Shown here piece by piece: positions 17,223 through 25,566 of a stretch of DNA of 49,383 nucleotides (position 1 is the first letter of the stretch; every line of letters starts with the position of its first letter). The stretch is from Oscillospiraceae bacterium (GTDB taxonomy: Bacteria > Bacillota > Clostridia > Oscillospirales > Acutalibacteraceae), in NCBI GenBank assembly GCA_902787025.1, contig CADAER010000004.1:1-49383 (forward strand), written 5' to 3'. The notes beneath the pieces are model-generated. The model made no database searches. It saw nothing but the letters and a program-made list of their open reading frames with translations, and had not been told where the DNA came from. The position numbers were made by a program, and so were the translations under genes.

Positions 17223-18530
17223 ATGAAATTATGGGCAGGACGGTTTTCAAAGGAAGCCGACAAAAAAACCAACGATTTCAACTCCTCAATAGCGACCGAC
17301 TCACGGATGTTCGAGGAGGATATAAACGGCAGCATAGCCCACGCCACAATGCTGGCGGCGCAGGGAATAATCTCAAAAGAAGACGGAGCGGCAATCTGCG
17401 AAGGTCTTGAAAAAATAAAGCAGGATATCAAAAGCGGCGCTCTGCTTATTGACCCCGACGCCGAGGATATTCACACCTTTATTGAGGCAACCCTCACCGA
17501 ACGCATAGGGCAGGCGGGCAAACGCCTTCACACGGGGCGCAGCCGTAACGACCAGGTTGCCGTAGATGTGCGCCTTACCCTGCGCAAAGAGTGCGACGCG
17601 CTTTATGAACTGGTAAAAGGTCTTATCGCTTCGCTTGACAGCAAAGCGGAAGAATACAAGGACGCCATTATGCCCGGCTACACCCATCTTCAGCGCGCTC
17701 AGCCCATAACATTCAAAGCGCATCTCGGCGCTTATGTTGAAATGCTCAAAAGAGACCTCGGCAGGCTTGAGGACGCGAAAAAAAGAATGAATATATCCCC
17801 TCTCGGCAGCGGCGCTCTCGCGGGCACAACCTACCCGATTGACCGCGCGATGACGGCTGAACTCTTAGGCTTTGACGGCTACACAAAAAGCACTCTCGAC
17901 GGCGTTTCGGACCGCGATTTCTGCATTGAACTCGCAGCTGCTCTTTCGATTATTATGGTTCACCTTTCACGGCTTTCGGAAGAAATCGTGCTGTGGTGTT
18001 CCTGGGAGTTCAAATTCGTTGAGCTTGACGACGCTTTCTCAACGGGTTCAAGCATTATGCCGCAGAAGAAAAACCCCGACATAACCGAGCTTGTCAGAGG
18101 CAAATCGGGCAGGGTTTTCGGCGACCTTATGACTCTCCTTACCGTTATGAAAGGTCTTCCCCTCGCATATAACAAGGATATGCAGGAAGATAAGGACGCG
18201 ATTTTCGACGCGTTTGACACCGTGAAAATCTGCGTTGACACCCTTATTCCGATGATTGACACAATGCGTGTCATTCCCGAAAATATGAGAAAGGCGGCGG
18301 CGGGCGGATTCATCAACGCCACCGACTGCGCCGACTATCTTGTTTCAAAAGGCCTGCCCTTCCGCGATGCCTACAAGGCAACGGGCGAAATTGTCGCGCT
18401 TTGCATAAAATCGGGCGAAACGCTTGAAAGTCTGCCTCTTGAAAAATACAAAGAGGTCTGCGACCTGTTTGACGACGGCGTTTATGAAGCGATAAAACTC
18501 GAAAACTGCGTAAAACGCAGAGGTATGTGA
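17223..18530 (+). CDS. argH: Argininosuccinate lyase
   Basis: 435 residues of the aspartase/fumarase superfamily, splitting argininosuccinate into arginine and fumarate, the step after ArgG. Seen: KLWAGRFSKEADKKTNDFNSS at the start, HTGRSRNDQVAVD, MPGYTHLQRAQPI, and the superfamily signature GSSIMPQKKNPD. The chain ends at KLENCVKRRGM, a little shorter than many family members (about 460). The ATG at 17223 is preferred over a TTG at 17214 because AAGGA lies 9 bases before it. The phosphodiesterase gene starts two bases after the stop codon. Confidence 0.96.
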   Translation: MKLWAGRFSKEADKKTNDFNSSIATDSRMFEEDINGSIAHATMLAAQGIISKEDGAAICEGLEKIKQDIKSGALLIDPDAEDIHTFIEATLTERIGQAGKRLHTGRSRNDQVAVDVRLTLRKECDALYELVKGLIASLDSKAEEYKDAIMPGYTHLQRAQPITFKAHLGAYVEMLKRDLGRLEDAKKRMNISPLGSGALAGTTYPIDRAMTAELLGFDGYTKSTLDGVSDRDFCIELAAALSIIMVHLSRLSEEIVLWCSWEFKFVELDDAFSTGSSIMPQKKNPDITELVRGKSGRVFGDLMTLLTVMKGLPLAYNKDMQEDKDAIFDAFDTVKICVDTLIPMIDTMRVIPENMRKAAAGGFINATDCADYLVSKGLPFRDAYKATGEIVALCIKSGETLESLPLEKYKEVCDLFDDGVYEAIKLENCVKRRGM

Positions 18531-18531
18531 T

Positions 18532-18990
18532 ATGCGTCTGCTTGTATTCACGGATTCTCACGGCAGGGCAAGCGTTATGCGCGACGCGATTGAAAAACAC
18601 CCCGAGGCGGATATAATCGTTCATCTCGGCGACTGCGAAAGAGACACAGCCTACCTTGAGGATTTAATCGGGAATAGGCAGTTTTACAGGGTTTGCGGCA
18701 ACTGTGATTTTATGCCGGCGAACCCGCTCAACGAGCTTATTAAATGCGGTGATATAACTGTTCTCTGCACTCACGGCCACCTTGAAAGAGTAAAGCACGG
18801 CACGCAGATGCTTGAGGAAAAGGCAAAGCAGCTCGGCGTGACAGTCGCGCTCTACGGCCACACGCACGAACCGGACAACCGCTATGAAGACGGACTTTAT
18901 ATCTTCAACCCCGGCGCCGCGCAGGACGGCTGCTACGGCATAGTGGATATAACCGATAAAGGAATCCTCTGCATAAACGCGGAGATATAA
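18532..18990 (+). CDS. YfcE/MJ0936-family metallophosphoesterase
   Basis: 152 residues, a compact calcineurin-like phosphoesterase. Metal ligands are visible in order: FTDSHG (D-x-H), HLGDCERD (GD), VCGNCD (GNCD), CTHGH and YGHTHEPD (GHTH). Family members are cytoplasmic and hydrolyse artificial phosphodiesters in vitro; the physiological substrate is unsettled. Its start is one base from the argH stop with AGAGG just upstream, so it is probably co-transcribed with the arginine genes without obvious metabolic link. A strong terminator follows. Confidence 0.92.
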   Translation: MRLLVFTDSHGRASVMRDAIEKHPEADIIVHLGDCERDTAYLEDLIGNRQFYRVCGNCDFMPANPLNELIKCGDITVLCTHGHLERVKHGTQMLEEKAKQLGVTVALYGHTHEPDNRYEDGLYIFNPGAAQDGCYGIVDITDKGILCINAEI

Positions 18991-19000
18991 ATGAATTGCA

Positions 19001-19039
19001 AAAAGGTCGGAGACAATATTTTGTCTCCGACCTTTTTTT
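19001..19039. terminator. Strong bidirectional Rho-independent terminator
   Basis: A perfect 16-base stem, AAAAGGTCGGAGACAA against TTGTCTCCGACCTTTT, with a TATT loop. T runs follow on both strands. It separates the arginine operon from the convergent transporter gene. Confidence 0.93.
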
Positions 19040-19045
19040 ATTAAA

Positions 19046-21385
19046 TCATTTCCTCTTCTTCATCTTCTTTTCCGCTTCATAGCGTTCTTTGTCAAGGCGG
19101 CGTTCGGCGGCAAGTCTCTCCTGCTCCTCGCGCTCCGCGTCGTGACGGGCTCTGCGCTCCGAAACGGTTTTGTCGTAATCGGCAATCAGTTCATCGAGGT
19201 TGTTGTAGCCCTCGTAAAGTTCAAGTGTTCTCTGCGCCGTCAGGTAGGGAGCGGCATAGGATGAATAAACATTCTGCTCCATGCTTGCCTCTTTCATCGC
19301 CTGCCTGCGGACCTTTGCCTTTTCTTTCGTGTCATCGGGCATATTGTATGCCCTGTCCGCTTTTTCGGGATCGTATGTGATTACTCCGTCGGGATAGCAC
19401 TGCAAGGCAAGCCTCTTTGAACTTTCAAGCATTTTCGCGTTCTTTATTTCCTGCTTGCGCCACATTTTTTCTTCTTTGACATCGCTCTCGGGCAGGGCGT
19501 GCGCGAAGGCAATTATTTCCTTGTCCCTGTCGTGGAAATGCTCCGCTCCGCCGTCATAAATCATTTTGCTCAGTTCATACTGCTTTTTGCCGAACTCGGT
19601 TGTGAAACGGTTCAGCTCGCGCATAACGAACTGCGCGATTTCAATTTCCTCATTGTGTGTTCTCGCGTCTTCTATCGCCTGCTTTGCCTGCTTTATCGCT
19701 TCAAGACGCTTTTCTTTTTCTTCGGGAGTGTTTTTCGGAAGGGCTCTCGCCGCCGAAACAGTTGAGTGGTGCGGAATCTCAACCTTCTCTTCGTTTATGT
19801 ATTTACGCGCTCTCATAATCGCTTCGCAACCCTCAATATAGGTTGCCTCGTCGCGCTTGCCCGATTTGCGGTCCTCGATGAGAGTCCGTATTCTTATAAC
19901 CCTTATCATAGATTTCTGACCCGTTTCGGAAATGTCGTAGGCAAACCAGGGCAGAACGTCAACAGCCGCTCCGACAATGGAGATTTTAAGAAGGGTATCC
20001 ATAAGGCTATAAAGCACGCAGCCCGGGTTTAAAGTCTGCTCGGAACGCGGTTTTGATTCATCGTAATCCTTATAAACATCCAGCACTGAATAGTCGTTGC
20101 CGTCAAAGCCTTTTCTGCGGTAAACCCAGGGGATGAAAAGCCCCGTAACCGCTCCGATAACACCACCCGCGTAAGACTGAATAAATCCGAACGCGCCGTC
20201 GATTCTCTCACCGATGAGATACTGCTGATTGTCGCGCATATCCGATTCAATGGCGGAGTCGATGACATTGCCCGTATCGACGAAACGGTCGATTGTGTAA
20301 ACAATAAACAGACCCGCCGCGGCAAAGGTTGTCTTATAGAACAGGAAGTAGGACGCGATAAGGAAAATCTGAACGACATTTTTGAAAATCTTGATTTTCC
20401 TTTTTCCGAATTTTTTGATAAACCAAGGGGAAAACAACATTCCCCAGAAATTGGCGTTATATGAAATTGTGTTCAGCAGGCCGTAGGTCGTGCTCTTCAT
20501 TATGTGGGCGCGGTAAACCATCCACTCCCAGATATTGCCCTTTGCTCCTTCAAGGAAGTCGTTCCAGCCGTCAGCGCATTTAATCCAGAAAATCTTGTTG
20601 CCCGCGACCGCCCGCATTGAGTTTGAGAAACTCATTTTCGTAATTCTGCTCTTGGGAAGAACAAGGCGTTCCCTTGTGCCGAAATAGGCGAGAAGCACAA
20701 TCGGCATAAGCAGCGCGACAGGGGTGTAGGTTCCTCTGAAATAGCGCATATTGTATTTGTCGCCGTTGTCGCTCAGCACGTCAACCATCAGCGGAACATA
20801 AACATTGTTTATCGTGTAGCCCATTGAATAAATGATGCTGGTAATTGCCATAATTCTGGTGCGCTCCTGCGTGTTGGGAGTCATAACATGCACCATATTG
20901 GTAACGCCCGTGTTCACCCAGCCCTGAATATAGCCCTGGACCTGACCTATTACGAAGAGCATTGCTATCATGAAATATCTTCCGTAGCGTCCGGAATCCC
21001 TGACCGTTTCATAGGGAAGCCACAGGGAGATAACGGTGAGAATCATCGAGGGAATACAGAGCTTCATATAAACCCTGTATTTGCCATCGGAGGAGCGAAG
21101 ATTGTCTATGATATAGGCGTTGAGCGGAGTTGTCAGATAACCGATTGCCGTACAGATATAACTCATTATGAGCAGCTCATTGTTGTTCATTTTGAGCGTC
21201 ATACCCGTAAACTGGTTGCCGACGCCGAATCCGATTGTCCACTGAATTGACATAAGCAGAGCCATCCAGCCCACCGAAAGCATAAACACTTCGCGGTAGG
21301 GAACATACTCGCCGGGTTTCGGCTGACGCCAGTACATTCTTATATCAAGAGCCGTCTCTTTGACTTTGCTGACAATTTCTCCCAT
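19046..21385 (-). CDS. MFS transporter (GPH/MFS_2-like) with a long charged C-terminal tail
   Basis: 779 residues, unusually long for the major facilitator superfamily. The first 520 or so hold about twelve membrane segments, with loops typical of the glycoside-pentoside-hexuronide type (LNAYIIDNLRSSDGKYRVYMK, PNTQERTRIMAITSIIYSMG). The remaining 250 residues are hydrophilic, helical and very rich in Lys, Arg and Glu, ending in RLDKERYEAEKKMKKRK, and should lie in the cytoplasm as a coiled-coil tail. The substrate is not evident. Its ATG overlaps the mfd stop codon by one base (TAATG) and has AGAGGTG upstream, so it is translated from the mfd transcript. Confidence 0.85.
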   Translation of the reverse strand: MGEIVSKVKETALDIRMYWRQPKPGEYVPYREVFMLSVGWMALLMSIQWTIGFGVGNQFTGMTLKMNNNELLIMSYICTAIGYLTTPLNAYIIDNLRSSDGKYRVYMKLCIPSMILTVISLWLPYETVRDSGRYGRYFMIAMLFVIGQVQGYIQGWVNTGVTNMVHVMTPNTQERTRIMAITSIIYSMGYTINNVYVPLMVDVLSDNGDKYNMRYFRGTYTPVALLMPIVLLAYFGTRERLVLPKSRITKMSFSNSMRAVAGNKIFWIKCADGWNDFLEGAKGNIWEWMVYRAHIMKSTTYGLLNTISYNANFWGMLFSPWFIKKFGKRKIKIFKNVVQIFLIASYFLFYKTTFAAAGLFIVYTIDRFVDTGNVIDSAIESDMRDNQQYLIGERIDGAFGFIQSYAGGVIGAVTGLFIPWVYRRKGFDGNDYSVLDVYKDYDESKPRSEQTLNPGCVLYSLMDTLLKISIVGAAVDVLPWFAYDISETGQKSMIRVIRIRTLIEDRKSGKRDEATYIEGCEAIMRARKYINEEKVEIPHHSTVSAARALPKNTPEEKEKRLEAIKQAKQAIEDARTHNEEIEIAQFVMRELNRFTTEFGKKQYELSKMIYDGGAEHFHDRDKEIIAFAHALPESDVKEEKMWRKQEIKNAKMLESSKRLALQCYPDGVITYDPEKADRAYNMPDDTKEKAKVRRQAMKEASMEQNVYSSYAAPYLTAQRTLELYEGYNNLDELIADYDKTVSERRARHDAEREEQERLAAERRLDKERYEAEKKMKKRK

Positions 21386-24300
21386 TACACACCTCTTTTT
21401 TGCTGTTTTGCCTCATCCATAAGGCGGAACACTCTTTCAAGCACAGCCAGCTGTTTTTCGCCTTTGACCATCCGCACTCCTATGTGCGGTTTGCCGTTGC
21501 CCGCGCTGACCGTGATTCTTCCTTTGAGATTTGCCGCAAGGAAGCGGATGATATCCATATCGAAATCATTGATAAGCAAAATAAGCTTGTCGCCGTTTTT
21601 GCGGATTTCATAAACATTGTTTGCCGCGGCTCTGCCTCGAAGCAGGGCGATTTTTATAAGCCCTTCAACGCTTTCGGGCGGGTCGCCGAAGCGGTCGCAC
21701 AGTTCGTCGATAACATCGGCGGCCTCGTCTTCGTTGTGAATATCCGCGATTCTGCGGTAGATTTTAAGCCTCTGCGGCACACTTTCAATATAATCCTGCG
21801 GAATGTGCGCGTCAATGGGAATGTCAATAAGGCAGTCTCTCTCCTCAACGGCGGGAGTTTCGCCTTTTTCCTCGCTTATCGCCTGTTCGAGAAGCTTCAC
21901 ATACATCTCGTAGCCGACAGCCTCCATATGACCGTGCTGATGCGCGCCGAGCACATTGCCCGCTCCGCGCAGTTCAAGGTCTCTCATCGCTATACGGAAG
22001 CCCGAGCCGAATTCGGTGAACTCCCTTATCGCGTCGAGTCTGCGTGTGGCGAGTTCGGTCGGTTGACTTCCGCGCTCAAATGTGAAATACGCGCTCGCCC
22101 TTCTCGCGGAACGCCCTACTCTGCCCCTTATCTGATGAAGCTGCGCAAGTCCCATACGGTCGGCGTGTTCAATAATGAGAGTATTTACATTGGGAACATC
22201 AACACCCGTTTCTATAATAGTGGTGCAGACTAAAATATCTATTTCGCCTTCAAGGAGCCGTCTCCAGATTTCACTGAGTTCATCCTCGCTCATCTTGCCG
22301 TGAGCTATTCCGACATTCGCGTCGGGCAGAGCCTCTTTTATCTGCAGCGCCTTGCGCTCTATTGTCTCAACCCTGTTGTGCAGGTAATAGACCTGACCGC
22401 CTCTTCGCAGTTCCGCCTGCATCGCCTGAACAAGCACGGGGAAATTATGTTCTATAACATAGGTCTGAACCGGCTGTCTGTCCTGCGGCGCCTCTTCAAG
22501 CACCGACATATCCCTTATGCCGGTCATTGCCATATTCAATGTCCTCGGTATGGGTGTCGCGGTAAGAGTCAGCACATCAACGGCGGGGAAGCGCTCTTTG
22601 AGCTTTTCTTTCTGCGCTACGCCGAAACGCTGCTCCTCATCCACTATTATAAGTCCCAAATCGCGGAATTCAACATCTTTCGAAATCAATCTGTGCGTGC
22701 CGACCGCGACATCAACAGTGCCGTTGCGAAGTCCGCTTATTGTCGAGGCGATTTCTTTTCTCGTGCAGAAGCGGGAAAGCATCGCGCACTCGACGGGGAA
22801 GCCGTCAAAACGCCTTGTGATTGTCTGAAAATGCTGTAAGGCGAGAATTGTTGTAGGCACGAGGAAGGCGCACTGTTTTCCGTCGGCTATGCATTTGAAT
22901 ATCGCCCTGAGAGCAACCTCCGTTTTTCCGAAGCCGACATCGCCGCACAGGAGCCTGTCCATCGGATACGGCTTTTCCATATCCTTTTTTATCTCATTTA
23001 TGCAGTTCAACTGGTCTTCCGTTTCATCAAACTCAAAACGGCGCTCAAAGTCGCTCTGCATATCAATATCTGGTGAAAAAGCGTGACCCTCAATTCTCAT
23101 ACGCTTGGCGTAAAGTTCAATAAGCTCCTTCGCCATATCGGCGACCGCTTTTTTGACCTTGCTTCTGGTTTTCTGCCAGTCCTTGCCGCTGAGTGTATTG
23201 AGCTTTACCGTGTGTTCATCCACGCCCGCCCCGATATATTTTGAAACCATATCGAGCTGGGTGACAGGCACATAGAGAACATCCGATTTGTCATATAATA
23301 TTTTAATGTAATCCTTAACCGTGTCGCCCGCGTTCATTTTCTGTATGCCGTCAAATATGCCTATACCGTGAGCCGAGTGAACGACATAATCGCCGCGGTG
23401 AAGCTCATCGAGGTTGTTGAACGCGTTTTTGGAAGGCTTTTTCGCGCGCGCGGTTTTCAGTTCCGTTTTCTGTTTTGACGCCCTGGCGAGATAGGTTATT
23501 AGAGTAAAGCCCGCGTCGGGATATTCGAGACCCGATGAAAATCCGCCGGGAATAACGCTGACCGCCCCCGCGGGAAATTCACGCGGAGGTTTTTCAAAAT
23601 AATACGCTTTCTCGCCTTCCGCCTCAAGGTCGCCGTAAAGAGCGGCGGCGGCTTTCGGCGTGCCCGCGACAACCGCGGTTATGTGGTTCTTTTTGTCACC
23701 GAAGCTGTTTATATCTTCAAGCAGAGCGGAAAAGGAACCGTTCCACGGATTAATCTGCTTCGCGGTAAATGAGATCAAATCCTTTACGGGCGTGTCAAAG
23801 CTGCCTCTTGGCAGGTTGTCAAGGTAGATTGTGCGTCCGTTCGCGTAAGCGGAGAGCAGGTCTCCCTCCGTGACGGTGAAGCGGTCGAGACCCTTGCAGA
23901 GAATTCCGTCCTCGAAAAGCGCTTTAACCGTTTCATTGATATATTCGAGCGAAGCCGTGAAGTTTTTGCGTGTCTGAAAGCTTTCGCACACGAAAAGGAA
24001 CGAGTTGTCAATGTAATCGAAAACGCTCGCCGCCTGCGGGTAGATAAGCGGCATATATTTGTCAGGCGAGGGCAGCATTATTCCGTCTTCGAGGAAACGG
24101 ATGTCCGCCTCCAGCCCTTCGAGCGCCTTCCCCTTTATTCTGTGCGCTTTCGCGAACGAACGGATTTTCACCGCAAGCTCGGCGCTGTCGCAGAGAATCT
24201 CTCTCGCGGGTGTTATACGCACGGATTTAACATTTTTCGTTCTTCTCTGGCTGTCGGGCTCAAAGGTGCATACGCTGTCAACCGTGTCTCCCCAGAGTTC

Positions 24301-24876
24301 GATTCTGTAAGGCTCCTCCGCGTCGGGCGGAAAGAAATCCACAATGCCGCCTCTGCACGCGAAAAGCCCCTGACCGTCAACCTCGTCGCAGCGGGTGTAG
24401 CCCGCGTTCACAAGCACAGTCAGAAGCGTATTGAGTTCAATGTTTTCGCCGTCTTTTACAGTTATGCAGCGCTCCGCAAGCGTGTCGGGCGGAATTGTCA
24501 GCTGGCTTACCGCCTCCGCGGACATAACAACCGCTCCGAAGCTTCCGTCAAGCATCCTGTCAAGAACCTTCAGCCTCGTATGCTCGTATTCTCTCGAAAC
24601 GCTCTGCTGCGTATGAAACGAGAAATCGCCCGCGGGGAAAACATAAGCCTCCGTTCCGAAGGCGGAAATATCGCCTGCAAGTCTGTTGGCAGACGCCTCA
24701 TCCGGCGCAATCACGACCGCGTTTATGCCGTAGAGGTCAACCATCGAACTTATCAGATGGGCTTTATGTATGTTTGAAAGACCCGTCGCGCCCACGGGGA
24801 AGCGCTCCGAATCCGCGTCTTTCAGTATTCTCCCGAACGAGGGGCTTTTTTTAAGAACCTGCGAGAAGCAACTCAT
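21385..24876 (-). CDS. mfd: Transcription-repair coupling factor
   Basis: 1163 residues, the normal size for Mfd. It removes RNA polymerase stalled at DNA lesions and recruits UvrA. Domain order visible: UvrB-homology N-terminal region, RNA polymerase-interacting CarD-like domain (LHRGDYVVHSAHGIGIFDGI, near residue 495), superfamily 2 translocase with Walker A LCGDVGFGKTEVA, DEEQRFG box, TATPIPRTLNMAM, QIRGRVGRS motif VI, and the C-terminal TRCF domain. The ATG overlaps the stop codon of the upstream HAD gene (ATGA), and the downstream MFS gene overlaps its own stop. In many Firmicutes mfd follows pth; here pth is not present. Confidence 0.98.
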   Translation of the reverse strand: MSCFSQVLKKSPSFGRILKDADSERFPVGATGLSNIHKAHLISSMVDLYGINAVVIAPDEASANRLAGDISAFGTEAYVFPAGDFSFHTQQSVSREYEHTRLKVLDRMLDGSFGAVVMSAEAVSQLTIPPDTLAERCITVKDGENIELNTLLTVLVNAGYTRCDEVDGQGLFACRGGIVDFFPPDAEEPYRIELWGDTVDSVCTFEPDSQRRTKNVKSVRITPAREILCDSAELAVKIRSFAKAHRIKGKALEGLEADIRFLEDGIMLPSPDKYMPLIYPQAASVFDYIDNSFLFVCESFQTRKNFTASLEYINETVKALFEDGILCKGLDRFTVTEGDLLSAYANGRTIYLDNLPRGSFDTPVKDLISFTAKQINPWNGSFSALLEDINSFGDKKNHITAVVAGTPKAAAALYGDLEAEGEKAYYFEKPPREFPAGAVSVIPGGFSSGLEYPDAGFTLITYLARASKQKTELKTARAKKPSKNAFNNLDELHRGDYVVHSAHGIGIFDGIQKMNAGDTVKDYIKILYDKSDVLYVPVTQLDMVSKYIGAGVDEHTVKLNTLSGKDWQKTRSKVKKAVADMAKELIELYAKRMRIEGHAFSPDIDMQSDFERRFEFDETEDQLNCINEIKKDMEKPYPMDRLLCGDVGFGKTEVALRAIFKCIADGKQCAFLVPTTILALQHFQTITRRFDGFPVECAMLSRFCTRKEIASTISGLRNGTVDVAVGTHRLISKDVEFRDLGLIIVDEEQRFGVAQKEKLKERFPAVDVLTLTATPIPRTLNMAMTGIRDMSVLEEAPQDRQPVQTYVIEHNFPVLVQAMQAELRRGGQVYYLHNRVETIERKALQIKEALPDANVGIAHGKMSEDELSEIWRRLLEGEIDILVCTTIIETGVDVPNVNTLIIEHADRMGLAQLHQIRGRVGRSARRASAYFTFERGSQPTELATRRLDAIREFTEFGSGFRIAMRDLELRGAGNVLGAHQHGHMEAVGYEMYVKLLEQAISEEKGETPAVEERDCLIDIPIDAHIPQDYIESVPQRLKIYRRIADIHNEDEAADVIDELCDRFGDPPESVEGLIKIALLRGRAAANNVYEIRKNGDKLILLINDFDMDIIRFLAANLKGRITVSAGNGKPHIGVRMVKGEKQLAVLERVFRLMDEAKQQKRGV

Positions 24877-25481
24877 ATATTGACTCCGTATTGTCTGAGC
24901 GCGTTTTCAAGCGCCTCAACATCGTGATTCGCAAAATGATGGGCTTTCATTCCGACAGCCCTCGCGCCTTCGGCGTTTACTGACATATCGTCAATGAAAA
25001 AACACTCTTCCGCTTTAAGATTGAATTTTTCGAGCAGATGCTCGTATATTCCGCGTTCGGGCTTTAAGAGTTTTACATCGCAGGAGGCGACAAAGCCGTC
25101 AAAAAGTTTAAGCGCGGGAACCGTTTCAATCATTTTATGAATGTAAGGCGGAACATTTGAAAGCAGATAAATCTTCGCGCCCGACGCCTTCACCCTTCTG
25201 ACAATTTCGTAAACATCATCAAACGGCGGCATATGCTCGTTCCAGTTGTCTATGACATCGATAACTTTCTCATAAGCGCCCGGAGTCAAGTCGTTTCTGT
25301 AAATGTGAAAAGCCTCGTCGGGTGTGAGCGTGCCTCTGTCAACCTCGCGCCATTTTTCCGAAAAGAAAATATTTTTGAGAATAAACTCCGCGTCTTCTTC
25401 CGAAAACAGAGAACGGATGACCTTTCCGGGGTTCAGGTCAACAAGAACTCCGCCCAGATCGAAAATAACATTTTTTATCAT
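24873..25481 (-). CDS. HAD-superfamily hydrolase, subfamily IA
   Basis: 202 residues. Motif I FDLGGVLVDLN carries the nucleophilic Asp, motif II is LLSNVPP, the conserved Lys is in KLLKPERGIYEHLL, and motif III is FIDDMSVNAEGARAVG. These cytoplasmic enzymes are mostly small-molecule phosphatases; this one resembles the YihX/epoxide-hydrolase N-terminal group, but no substrate can be assigned. It is translationally coupled to mfd by a four-base overlap. A palindromic hairpin separates it from pnp. Confidence 0.9.
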   Translation of the reverse strand: MIKNVIFDLGGVLVDLNPGKVIRSLFSEEDAEFILKNIFFSEKWREVDRGTLTPDEAFHIYRNDLTPGAYEKVIDVIDNWNEHMPPFDDVYEIVRRVKASGAKIYLLSNVPPYIHKMIETVPALKLFDGFVASCDVKLLKPERGIYEHLLEKFNLKAEECFFIDDMSVNAEGARAVGMKAHHFANHDVEALENALRQYGVNI

Positions 25482-25508
25482 AGCGCCTGCCCTTTCAAAA
25501 ACATTTTG

Positions 25509-25540
25509 CCCCCGAATCCCCCGTACAGGGGGTTCGAGGG
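25509..25540 (-). terminator. GC-rich palindrome between pnp and the HAD gene, possible pnp terminator
   Basis: On the minus strand CCCTCGAACCCCC pairs, with one bulged position, with GGGGGATTCGGGGG around a short loop, followed by AAAATGTTTTT. It sits 26 bases after the pnp stop codon and upstream of the HAD gene. It could end pnp transcripts or be a small dispersed palindromic element. Confidence 0.5.
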
Positions 25541-25566
25541 TGATGTTATTTAATGTAATATCTTAA

